A stretch of DNA of 64,000 bases from Rhizoctonia solani (taxonomy: Eukaryota > Basidiomycota > Agaricomycetes > Cantharellales > Ceratobasidiaceae). Below, in pieces: positions 9,929 through 20,470 of the stretch (position 1 is the first letter of the stretch; each line of letters starts with the position of its first letter). The notes under the pieces are model-generated. The model searched no databases. It was not told the DNA's origin and was given only the letters and a program-made list of their open reading frames with translations. The DNA lies in the NCBI RefSeq assembly GCF_016906535.1, contig NC_057376.1, forward strand, positions 62,001 to 126,000, read 5' to 3'. The position numbers and the translations under genes are program-made.

Positions 9929-12420
9929 AGGCTCTTACTATTGTCAGTGACTGGACTGACTCTGAATTGATCTTTGAAATCATGAATGGTGCTCCTAAGT
10001 CCTGGACCACGCATATAGACACCTCAAGAATAGTCACTTGGGAGGACTTCCTTGACAAGATTGCATGGCATGAGGAAGACCTTTTGGGAAAAGATTCTTC
10101 TCATAACTCTGACATACAGCGTCAGCTACATCAGATGCAATCTACTCTCAAGAGACTAGAAGGAAACAGGCACTCTAGGCCAAGTGCGCGCTCACACTTA
10201 GCAGGATCTAAACCAGTAGGATGGCATCAAAATAATCCTCCACCAAAATACCCTAAGAATGACTCTACAGTATCTAAAGGTAAAACTCCTAAAGACAAGA
10301 AAGCTAGACCTTGCAGACACTGTGGAAGTATGATGCACTGGGATAGAGACTGTAAGCATGCCAAAAAGAACTCCAGATTTGTGCAATCACATATGGCACA
10401 AGCAGATGATGATGAATGGGAAGCCCAGGAAGCTTATGAAGATCTCTGTGATGAAGCCTACCTTGATGAAACAGAATATGACACTGAAGGAGAAGAGTCT
10501 GTTTCTGAGGAAGAGCAGGATTTTCATAAGCCCCTTCAGTCATTAGCTGTCTCTACCTCCAGCGCTAAGCCCAGCTCTGGATCCCAGGAGGAACAGCATG
10601 GTCTGGAGGGGACCACTGTCAGCCAGGGTACTAACTCTGCTGACCAGGGCAGTAAGGAATCTGATTCATCTGTATTCTCTGGATATGTACAACCCAAGCT
10701 CCCCACTAGGAAGAGCCTTAATAAGAAACTGAAAATGGCTAGTAGTCATACAGCTATTGCCAAGAATGGAGAAGAAATCACTCTCAAGCAATTAATGTCA
10801 AGACCACCAGGAACTGCTTTCTTTGGATCTAAAGCCACCATCATCAAAGGTTGGCTTCAGACAAATAATGGACCTAAGAAGCGCATCACCTTTGACTCAG
10901 GATCAGAGATCACTCTCATTAATGAGTCAATACTTAAAACTCTAGATCCATCACCTAGAGTGCGCATTGGACAAAAACTCAAGTTAATTCAAGTTACTGG
11001 GAATAGTAGCTTATCACAGTATATTTCCCTTCCTATCATCTTTGATACTGAACAAGGATTAGTTAAAATGATTGTAGAAGCCTATATAGTTCCTAACATG
11101 AACACACCTTTTATCTTAGGAACAGACTTTGCATCTCAGTATCAACTGTCATTAGTTAGGAATGGAGATGGAACAAGGATAGTTTTTGGGGATACAGGAC
11201 GTTCTATTCCTGTGGAAGAATCAGATTCCAGCCCAAGAATTGACCAACAAGGTAATACCTTTATGGTTGAAGTTGCGCAAGGATTCATCAAGAATTCTGA
11301 GAAAATCAAGATCTCTAAGAAAGCCTACAAGAAGCAACTCCAACATAGGAAATTACCTCCCAATACTGCCAAAGTAAAAGTCTATGAGACAGTTACTATC
11401 CCAGCGCATACCATCAAGCTCATCAAAGTCAAGACAACATGGAAGGAAGGTCAAGCCTCTGGTTTTATGGACAGATCTTTCAATTCCCATCAACAAGAAG
11501 AACATCTGTTTGCAATAACAGACTGCCTGATAGATAGGAACAATCCCAAGATTCAGGTTTCTAACCTATCAGAACATCCTTTAAGATTGCAAGGAGGAGA
11601 AATTCTTGGATATATGCATGATCCCAACAAATACCTTGCAAAGGAAAAGGACATTACTAAGGAAGAAAAAGACAGCATTATTAAGTATGCTACCTTAGTA
11701 CAAGCCATGGTGCAGAGGAAGGGTGAAGAAAAACCTACTGCACAAGAAGAGGAATTAATGAAGTCACCTGAAGGAGGACCCAAGACTGCTGAGGTACCAG
11801 ACCCAGAACCTGTCCCTTCAGATAGATTCCTTCAAGAAGTTAATTTCTCAGAACATCTTACTCCTAATCAAAGGGCTAAGCTAGAAAAAGTCTTGCGCAA
11901 GCATGAGTTAGCCTTTGGATTAGATGGTAGACTTGGTACTCATAACACTCAACTAGAAATTAGACTAAGGCCAGGAACTAAAGAAATATCTCTAAACCCT
12001 TACCATGCTTCTCCAGCTAAAAGAGAAGTCATTGACAAGCAGATTGAGGAATGGCTTAAACTTGGAGTCATTGAGCCATCCAAGAGTGCTTGGGGATTTC
12101 CTGTCATAGTAGTCTATTGCAACAGTAAACCCAGACTATGTGTGGACTACAGACATCTCAATGAAGTAGCTGTACCAGATGAGTATCCCTTACCAAAACA
12201 AACTGACATCTTGCATGCCTTGGAAGGATCTCAATGGCTTACTACCTTAGATGCGCTAGCTGGTTTCACTCAGCTAACCATTAAGGAAGAAGACAGAGAG
12301 AAACTTGCTTTCAGATGTCACAACAGCCATTGGCAACCTACCAAGCTACTCTTTGGATATAGGAATGGACCAGCAGAGTTCCAGCGTGTCATGAATAGGA
12401 TACTTTCAAGATTTTTATGA
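9929..12420 (+). pseudogene. B Gag tail, CCHC knuckle, protease and start of RT
   Basis: This frame, entered near 9882, holds the end of Gag, a CCHC knuckle (nt 10312-10353, CX2CX4HX4C), an acidic linker, an aspartic protease (D-S-G-S at 10894-10905) and the first part of reverse transcriptase (LCVDYRHLN). Gag tail and protease share one frame, so B probably made a single Gag-Pol polyprotein. TGA at 12418-12420 stops it eleven bases before the RT box codons; an Arg codon CGA would have become TGA by one C-to-T change. Confidence 0.88.
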
Positions 12421-13925
12421 CAATTTGCCCTAGTATATATTGATGACATAGTGATCTATAGCATTGAGTTTCAAGACCATTGCAATCACTTAGATCAAGT
12501 CTTAGGAGCTATTGAAGAAGCTGAAATCACCCTATCTCCAAAGAAATGCCACATTGGATACCAATCACTACTATTGCTAGGACAGAAGGTATCAAGATTA
12601 GGTCTATCAACCCATAAGGAAAAAGTTGATGCTATCTTAGAGTTGGAACCTCCTAAAAATGTTCCTACTTACAGACTTTCCTAGGGATGATGACTTATTT
12701 CTCTAGCTATATTCCCTTCTACTCATGGATTGTAGCGCCTTTGTTTAAGCTTCTCAAGAAAGGAACAGCTTGGTCTTGGGAGGAAAAGGGACAACAGGCA
12801 TTTGAACTTGCTAAAGAAGCCCTTGCATCTGCTCCAGTAATGGCTTATCCTATTATTGGAAAACCCTACAGATTATATACAGATGCATGCGACTATGGCC
12901 TTGGAGGAATATTACAGCAAGTCCAATCCATCAAGATAAAAGACTTAAAAGGGACAAAGGCATACAAATACTTAAGGGGGGAATATGACAAAGGAAACCC
13001 AGTTCCCAGAATGACAATTCCTGCTTCCAAGCAGAGAGACAACGTGACTGGGGGGGATACATGGGATAGGCAAGACTTTGAAGAAACAACTGTACAAGTG
13101 GAGCAAGTCATTGCTTATTGGTCAAGGATTCTAAAAGAAGCAGAAAGAAACTACTCCCCAACAGAGCGCAAAGCATTAGCCCTCAAGGAAGCACTTGTGA
13201 AATTTCAGGTATACTTGGAAGGAGCTGAATTTGTTGCTATCACAGATCACGCCGCTCTCACTTGGAGCAAGACTTACAATAATGTCAACAGAAGACTTAT
13301 GACATGGGGCTTAGTATTCTCAGCCTATCCAGGAATGCAGATTATGCACCGCGCAGGAAGAGTGCATGACAATGCAGATCCCATCTCAAGACTTAGGAGG
13401 AGAACCCCATATCATACCAGTCCTCTGGCAGATCAATTGACTCCACTCAAGCTCAATATGGAGGAAGACCCATTAAGAAACCTCTATAAGGAGATAAATG
13501 AACGTTTCAAAGAGAAACTCCTTAGAGTTGCAAGCACATTCACCCAGAGTTACAAAATTGGAAATAGCCAGAAGCCCATCAAGAAGTGGATACCCACACT
13601 GGCAGAAGCTATCTCTTATCAAACAACTACATCATACTCTGTGGAAATATCAATAAACTCAGAAGAAATCACAAAGTTTATAGAAGCATACAACAAGGAC
13701 TCCCATTTTAAGCAAGTGATGGAAGAGTTCCAATTGCACCACAATCCACTCAATCCACCCTTCCATCAATACCAGATGGCAGATAATGGATTGATCTACT
13801 TCATAGATTCCCAGGAAAAGTATTGGCTATGTGTACCTAAGGATCTACAAGTAGACATATTGAAGGAAAATCATGATAACCTCAATCAAGGAGCACATGC
13901 TGGTTATGCCAAGACATATCATTGA
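12421..13925 (+). pseudogene. B RT catalytic part and RNase H
   Basis: It continues in frame from the TGA with YIDD at 12436-12447. A frameshift at about 12665-12686 moves the rest (TFLGMMTYFSS..) into another frame. RNase H follows (YTDACDYGLGG), interrupted between its first and second conserved blocks by about 60 residues (12927-13106) not present in A or C. It ends at TGA 13923-13925 inside the integrase zinc domain, again compatible with CGA to TGA. Confidence 0.87.
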
Positions 13926-15209
13926 ATTGCTTCTGTTTACTATTGGCCCAAAATGGCTAGAAGCATTCAGAAGTATGTACACACTTGTGATATCTGTCAG
14001 AAAGCAGGACATCAATGGCATGGACCCAGAGGATTCCTTCAACCTTTACCTATTCCACAGCAACCCTTTGAAGTGGTATCAGTGGACTTCATCATGGATC
14101 TTCTACCAAGTGACAACTACAACGCTATCCTAGTTATTGTGGACAAACTAACTAAGTATGGACATTTCATCCCTTGTACTACTCAGATAGATGAAGTACA
14201 AACAGCACAACTGTTCCATGATCACATATGGTGTCACTATGGTTTACCTTGGCAAGTAATCACTGACAGAGATGCTAGATGGACAGGAGCCTTTTGGGGT
14301 CACTTAGTTAGTATGTTAGGAATTTGGCAAGCACTCACCACTGCACATCATCCTCAGAGTGATGGACAAACAGAGATACTTAATCAAACTACAGAAGTAG
14401 CAATTAGAGTATTCACTAACCCAGCTAAGGACAATTGGAGTAAGCTTCTATCAGGATTTGCGCACTCATACAACACAGGTGTGCATACATCCACACAACA
14501 GACACCAGCCTTTCTACTCTGCGGATTCCAGCCTCTAACCTCAGCCAACTTACTGGCTCTCACTTCTGAAAACATTCCTAGGCCAGCACAAGAAAGTTAG
14601 ACAGCAGAAGAATTCAAGGAATACATGGAGTTAGTGCAATCACTAGCTAAGGATGCTCTCAAAGTAGCTCAGAATTATCAACAGAAATACTATAATTCTG
14701 ACAAGACACACATTACCTTTGAGCCAGGAGATTCAGTCTTAATCAATCCCCATTCCTTAAACTTACTCAAACATCAGTCAGGGAAAGGGAATAAGCTAAA
14801 TATGCGTTATGAAGGACCATTTGAAGTTATGGAAAGCATATCACCAGTAGCATATAGGATAAGATTACCTGCTAGCTATTGCATACATCCAATCATTAAC
14901 ATAGCACACTTGGAATCTTACAAGGCATCACCCCCAGAGTTTGGAAGCCAACCCACTCAGAATATACCTAGAGAGGACTTCCAAAAAATGCCTGAATATG
15001 AGGTGGAAAAGATAGTAGAAGAAAGGACCATCAAGAAAGGCAACAAGAGGATTAGACAGTACAAAGTCTGTTGGCTTGGGTACAGCTCAGAACATGATAG
15101 ATGGAGGACAGAGAAAGAATTAAGGAATGCTCCAGAAGTAATCAAAGAATGGAAGCAAACCTCTGGCTCCACCATCCATCCCAATCACAAGAAGAAGAAG
15201 GAGTTTTAA
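13926..15209 (+). pseudogene. B integrase and chromodomain
   Basis: The integrase zinc-finger cysteines (CDIC) and the D,D-35-E core are present (VDFIMD, ITDRDARW, HPQSDGQTE). TAG at 14598-14600 interrupts the C-terminal domain (CAG to TAG would explain it). The frame then runs through a GPF-type segment (YEGPFEV) to a chromodomain at about 14990-15150 (YEVEKIV.., YKVCWLGY). With at least three stops and two frameshifts upstream, pol cannot be made as one protein. Confidence 0.87.
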
Positions 15210-15334
15210 GCTCCACATGGCTTCTTCCATGTACCACAGGTGTAACTAAACTGGTCATATCCTCCAAGATAGGAAATAACAACCTACCCAACGTTCAAAT
15301 CTCTAAGTCAAACCTATCTTATGGAGGATGAATT

Positions 15335-16750
15335 TTGTATAAATGCTCTCACTCAACTCCCTCTATTGCCATCCCAATCATACTCAATTGTCCACACACT
15401 CTGTCTACTATGTCTTTTTCCCAAGATTATTATTGCTACCCCATCTTCACCTCCTACAGGAATGACATGCCTCTCACTCCTGAGCTAGGTATCATTGAAG
15501 CTAGCCATGTTTGCAATTTGTACTATGTCTATGCTAACCGTCACAATGATCACTACTCCCCCTACTCTGAGAACCACCCTGATCCCCTAGAATGTTGTAT
15601 TCACGCCATGCCTGACATTGAGGTCTTCCTTATGGATGATGACCATTCCCCTCAATGGTTCCTAGGTGTTGACCTCACTCATGCGTTGCATGGGGCTTAC
15701 ACCCATGCTCTTTGTGTCTTTGGCAAAGCTGTCCAACCTGCTGGATGGAATTGTTGCAAGCCCTGGGCAAATTACAACTACGTGGCAGAGCTCATCAAGA
15801 TTGGCTTTCCGTACATCCCATGTCCAATCTGCTTCAAGGAAGATGTGTACCACTTCCCCGCCAATTTGTTCCATGAGTTGCAACAGCAAGTCCACCATAA
15901 TAACTTCTATGCTATTTGCAACGCCCTATCTATTATCATCACGGCCACTAAACAAATGGAGTACAGTAACATAGCCCATGTTGGCTACATTTGCGGCTCC
16001 CCCGCCTGCGTTTTGGTGCATTGTTTTTGGTGCTGTTTGCATGGTCACCTGGTAGTTGAACACTCCAAAGACAATCTGTCCAATGCAGGTAAGACTTGTA
16101 GTATAATGCAACATAATTGTACTCAGCTCACCAGGTTATCAATTGCAGGATTCCCTGTCAATGGATACAATGGCAACAACAAAGCACTGGGACCAATTAC
16201 TCTGCCGCCTGAGAACATTCCGCCGCCCCAGTTGGTGGACTTTGCAGAAGTCCCCTTCAACTACACTGCCTGGGGACTTTCCCCACAAGAACCTTCCAAA
16301 CAGCCCAAAACGGCTTACCTGGGTTACCAGAACAGCAACTTGTTTACAGCTCCAGAGTACACCCCATTGCACGCTGCCAACAAAGCAGGCAAATTCCCTG
16401 CTCCAGAGTACACCCACGGCCATGAGCTCAACATTGCTGCCCTCACGCAGCAACTCTCTTTGGTTGCCATTGCGCAGAGCGTTGAATCTGTCTCTCCTGG
16501 GTTTGGTAATGATTTTGTTGCCTCTGTTTGGGAATGGCTGGGAGAACCAAACCCTGTTGTTGACTTGGGACCACCTGAATGGCCCACCGTACCGCAGCAG
16601 CATATGCTGCTGTTCTTGTGGGAAGACCACTGGCACAAGGTTCACGCTTGCAACCTAGAGCTAGGCAACAACCAGGACATCAACATTGGCGGAGGGCTTG
16701 AAATCAACTTGGAACATATCATTTGCCCTCTCCCTGTTGTCACTAACTAA
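15335..16750 (+). CDS. Extra ORF of element B in env position, unknown function
   Basis: An uninterrupted 471-codon ORF between the end of pol (15209) and the 3' LTR (17199). An alternative start at 15410 (MSFSQDYY..) gives 446 residues and removes a leader with no clear character. The protein is rich in Cys, His and aromatic residues, with a CPIC-type CXXC (about residue 168) and a Cys-rich hydrophobic stretch (about 218-240). I see no signal peptide, furin site or convincing membrane anchor, so calling it an envelope is not supported. A sequence with good splice signals (16089-16148, 60 nt, in frame) lies inside. It stays open while the neighbouring gag-pol carries five lesions, and its base composition looks more C-rich. 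It may be a captured host gene or an accessory protein. I recognise no family. Confidence 0.75.
   Translation: MYKCSHSTPSIAIPIILNCPHTLSTMSFSQDYYCYPIFTSYRNDMPLTPELGIIEASHVCNLYYVYANRHNDHYSPYSENHPDPLECCIHAMPDIEVFLMDDDHSPQWFLGVDLTHALHGAYTHALCVFGKAVQPAGWNCCKPWANYNYVAELIKIGFPYIPCPICFKEDVYHFPANLFHELQQQVHHNNFYAICNALSIIITATKQMEYSNIAHVGYICGSPACVLVHCFWCCLHGHLVVEHSKDNLSNAGKTCSIMQHNCTQLTRLSIAGFPVNGYNGNNKALGPITLPPENIPPPQLVDFAEVPFNYTAWGLSPQEPSKQPKTAYLGYQNSNLFTAPEYTPLHAANKAGKFPAPEYTHGHELNIAALTQQLSLVAIAQSVESVSPGFGNDFVASVWEWLGEPNPVVDLGPPEWPTVPQQHMLLFLWEDHWHKVHACNLELGNNQDINIGGGLEINLEHIICPLPVVTN
16089..16148 (+). other. Possible 60-nt intron in the extra ORF of B
   Basis: It starts GTAAGA, has a CTCAC branch-like motif near 16125 and ends TTGCAG. 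It is phase 1 and 60 nt long, so both retention and removal keep the frame. Removal gives a Gly codon at the join. Confidence 0.45.
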
Positions 16751-17198
16751 GCTAACAATGTCTTGCTTGTGTATACTACATCTCAACATTCTCTGTGTCT
16801 CAATTCCTGTATTCTGCAACCATTAATACTTACTTGCAAATCTGATCATTTTGACTCATCTAAATAATTGTTGCTAAAGATTTGACTCTTATTTGTGAAC
16901 GTCCCACCACACTTAGTACCAATTGATAGCCACAATTTGATAGATATTGATAGCACTTTTTAACTAAGTCAAAAGCCTTGGATTTGACCTTGCAATAATT
17001 ACAACAAGTAAATACCCTGCACCAGCTGAAGACTTGGAGTGGGTGACTAAGCCTTAAGCGCCCATGGCTCCAACACCTTAAGACTTAGCAATAAAATTAA
17101 GGAATTTAAGTCCAAATTCAAGAAGTATTATCAATTAGCATCAAACCTTTAATCAGGAAGCCATCTCTTGATAGGATAAGTCCAGATTGGGGGGGATA
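16751..17198 (+). other. B 3' untranslated region and polypurine tract
   Basis: About 450 bases with no ORF, ending in a G-run (about 17188-17195) directly before the 3' LTR, which serves as polypurine tract. Confidence 0.7.
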
Positions 17199-18701
17199 TG
17201 TTATGGATATGACATTTCTCCATTAATCTGTACTTATTTTATTAATTACACTAGTAAACTTACAGTAAACAAATGAGATAAAGATGCGAACTAAGGTTTT
17301 CAAGGTCCCTCTATCCAATAGTGACCTTCACAAAACCTATAAACCTCAGGAATACCCTTAATATGCAATGCCTTTTGCATATATGCTGTTTTCTCACTCA
17401 TTTAAATATATAAATTCAGCTGAGTAGATAAACAGTAACAAGTAATATTTCTCTTGTTTGTAGTATTTATTATTCAAGATTCTATCTTGTGGCTACACAC
17501 AGAAATATTCAGGGTCCCCCCTGTTGCATAGGCAAGTGCTCCAGCGCTTAATCAGCGCTTAAGCGCTGACACATTAAATGCGCCTTTTCTCTGTCACCCA
17601 GGCATCCCACACTGCCAAATCGCTTGCGCTTAGGTGCGCCTGTTTGTGCGCTCCAGAACGCTGGCTCAGACTCCCAAAACGGACAACATTTGGCAGAGTT
17701 ATGCCCCATTTACTGTAAGTACCCAATGCAGCAGTATCTTACCTTTGGGACTGTTTACTCCAAGGATGAAACACTTAGCCTTGGGACATCTAAGGACCCA
17801 TACAGGTAAATACTGCCTTGGGGCAAATATTAGGATCTGTTGTTTGTTTACTATGTACCAAAGTATTGGCTCCCTCAAGTGTTTCAGTTGCCACATGTAC
17901 CTCCTGTACCCCTCTTGGTATCAATCATGTATATACTTGTTTGTGCGCCTTCTCAGGGTATAAAAGGACCCTGTGAAGATGCTTCTAATGCATCCATTTA
18001 TCCACTCTTATATATTGACATATACACACAAGCCTTTAACAGCTTATCTGCGCATTTACTTTAGTGATTGACTCACTGTAAATAGCATAGGAGGTTATTT
18101 GGCGCACTAAGACCATAGGCCAGTCCCAACAGACACAGGGTAACCTATTAGTGTACTTACTGCAACCCTGTGCCCCTTGACTGTCACAGTTGTTGAGTTC
18201 AACATTGAGTATAGTGCAACAATACTGTAAGGATTGTTGTGATTGAGTGATAGTGTTTCAATCCACCATACCCCCTATAATGTAGATAGCTTTATCTACA
18301 ATATCTCATAAATCCTAGATATATTTTAGGTACACCCCATAAGTCTTAAGTCTGACTTAAGCATATATAAGTCCTATACTTATTAGACAAATCCCATAAA
18401 TCCTGTACATTAGTCAGGTAACCCTCTTACTTAAGGTACTATCCCAGAGACCTTAAGTATACATACCCTTAGTCACTTAGGCTTAAGTAACATTAGTCTA
18501 AGGTACTATATATAACCAACCACCTGCACTTCATAGTTGCTAGACTATTTGTTAGGAGTTGTTATTCCTGATAACCTAGCCTATATTGTGCATATATTGT
18601 GTGCATATATTCTGATTCTTAATACTAGTTCTCAGTTACTCCCATATACATCTTGTATATAGTAATTCTTTCTTACTCCTGTACTTACACAACTCTTAAC
18701 A
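17199..18701 (+). repeat. B 3' LTR (1,503 bp)
   Basis: A complete LTR with TGTTA..TAACA ends. The pol II TATA box TATAAAAG is at 17959-17966. Upstream is the perfect 18-bp palindrome TCAGCGCTTAAGCGCTGA (17552-17569). Its 3' half (18004-18701) matches the 5' LTR remainder. Confidence 0.93.
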
Positions 18702-19086
18702 GTTACCATGGTTGGTTGGCCTCCTTATATTACAGAGGTGAACTAATTACAAATATACAATATGCAAAACTATAACCAATAAGAACCCTGTTCTGCAGTC
18801 AGCCTTACTCATGCATACGTGTCACTGACATGTCATGACAATGTCATAGGTGGAGGTGGCTCTGTATGCTGAATAAGCGCAGATGGGGGCGTGGCTTGGC
18901 GCTTAGTGTATGACATAAGCACCAAAGTCACATGTTTGAAAATGTTGTCCAATTGTCTTTGTTCAAATTTGAGAAAATGGGAATAAATTCCCTTGGTATA
19001 AGTGTGTCTACAACAGGAATCTTCTAATACTGACCCTGCTCAGCACTAGAGTCTCAACCTCTTTCCCCCCAATTTACAACATGGAG
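18702..19086. other. Spacer between two B LTRs; possible old LTR fragment
   Basis: No ORF. It contains the palindrome TGACATGTCA (18827-18836), GCGCTTAG, CACATG and a TATAAG-like box, in the order seen in A-type LTR promoters, so it may be part of another degraded LTR. Otherwise I see nothing. Confidence 0.35.
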
Positions 19087-19091
19087 GGTCC

Positions 19092-19900
19092 TGTTATGGA
19101 TATGACATTTCTTCTTTAATCTGTACTTATTTTATTAATTACACTAGTAATCTCACAGTAAATAAATGAGATAAAGATGCAAACTAAGGTTTTCAAGGTC
19201 CCTCTATCCAATAGTGACCTTTACAAAACCTAAAAAGCTCAGGAATACCCTTAATATGCAATGCCTTTTGCATATATGCTGTTTTCTCACTCATTTAAAT
19301 ATATATAAATTCACCTGAGTAGATAAACAGTAACAAGTAATATTTCTCTTGTTTGTAGTATTTATTATTCAAGATTCTATCTTGTGGCTACACAGAAATA
19401 TTCAGGGTCCCCCCTGTTGCATAGACAAGTGCTCCGGCGCTTAATCAGCCCTTAAGCGCCGACGCACTAAATGCGCCTTTTCTCCATCACCCGGGCATCC
19501 CACACTACCGAATCGCTTGCGCTTAGGTGCGCATGTTTGTGCGCTCCAGAACGCTGGGTCAAACTCCCAAAACGGACAACATTTGGCAGAGTTATGCCCC
19601 ATTTACTGTAAGTACCCAATGCAGAGGTATCCTACCTTTGGGACTGTTTACTCCAAGGATGAAACACTTAGCCTTGGGACATCTAAGGACCCACACAGGT
19701 AAATACTGCCTTGGGGCAAACATTGCCTTGGGGCAAATATTAGGATCTGTTGTTTGTTTACTATGTACCAAAGTATTGGCTCCCTCAAGTGTTTCAGTTG
19801 CCACATATACCTCCTGTACCCCTCTTGGTATCAATCATGTATATACTTGTTTGTGCGCCTTCTCAGGGTATAAAAGGACCCTGTGAAGACGCTTCTAATG
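19092..19900 (+). repeat. Solo B LTR, left part
   Basis: It matches 17199-17990 with scattered substitutions and a small internal duplication near 19710-19740 (TTGGGGCAAA repeated). The TATA box is at 19869-19876. It ends with TAATG (19896-19900), the left copy of the A2 target site. Confidence 0.92.
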
Positions 19901-20460
19901 TGTCGTACGCCAACTGTAAGGTTGGGTACTTGCTAGTGGGTGGGCGCTTACGGCCGTACTACTACTGACAAGGTTGGTCTAACTATCTATCTAGGCTATA
20001 CTACTACCGCTTAAGGCGGTCTACTACTTCTATGCTACTGCAAGGGGGCCTTAGGCCTGGGAGGTGTGGTGAGTAAGGTAGAGGGGTTGCTACTGGTGAC
20101 TAAGGGGGCCGACTACTTAGCTGGCTGGATGTCCTCCTCAATGAGTATGAGACAAGGTAAAATTGACTTGGTGTCTCCAAGCGATTTCCCTGCTGTATAT
20201 ATAGACAAAGCACACTAATTACATGGTCTGTGCGCGTGAGAGAAAGAAGTATAGAAGACAAATGAGAAGCATGCTGCGGGCTGCGCAGAAGCGTGGATTT
20301 CTCCTAAGCACCCTTGGCACGGCATCTCGGCGCGGCATCTTGGCATAATAAGCGCCAAGATCACGTGATTGGAAAACATAAGATATTAAGTCCGTAAAAA
20401 ATACTAAAAATAATAGAAAATTCAGGCAATTCCAATGGTATATGTAAGGAGGTTATAACA
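19901..20460 (-). repeat. A2 3' LTR (560 bp)
   Basis: On the - strand it reads TGTTATAACC..GTACGACA. The presumed self-primer (complement of AAGTCAATTTTAC) is at 20157-20169. Confidence 0.93.
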
Positions 20461-20470
20461 TTGCCCCCCC

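Larger units (their letters stand above)
5908..18701 (+). mobile_element. Ty3/gypsy element B, degenerate, with extra ORF (5' LTR interrupted by A1)
   Basis: A large chromodomain element with about 1.5-kb LTRs: 5' LTR remainder 5908-6616, internal region 6617-17198, complete 3' LTR 17199-18701. The coding region holds an unusually long gag, a broken pol and, after pol, an uninterrupted extra ORF (15335-16750). The rest of the 5' LTR and the left target site lie beyond A1, outside the window. The base following the 3' LTR starts GTTAC, the likely target duplication, which cannot be confirmed here. Confidence 0.92.

Noticed and set aside
12411..12450. Stop before the B RT active site as programmed readthrough
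   Set aside because: Other stops and frameshifts in the same pol make simple decay more likely.
15335..16750. Calling the extra ORF of B an envelope gene
   Set aside because: Position fits, but no signal peptide, cleavage site or convincing membrane anchor is visible.
17541..17575. CRISPR-like short repeats around GCGCTTA
   Set aside because: No regular spacers; eukaryotic LTR sequence with palindromic motifs.
17624..17963. Overlapping short ORFs in the B LTR, repeated at 19517-19886
   Set aside because: They recur only because the LTR is repeated; no protein features.
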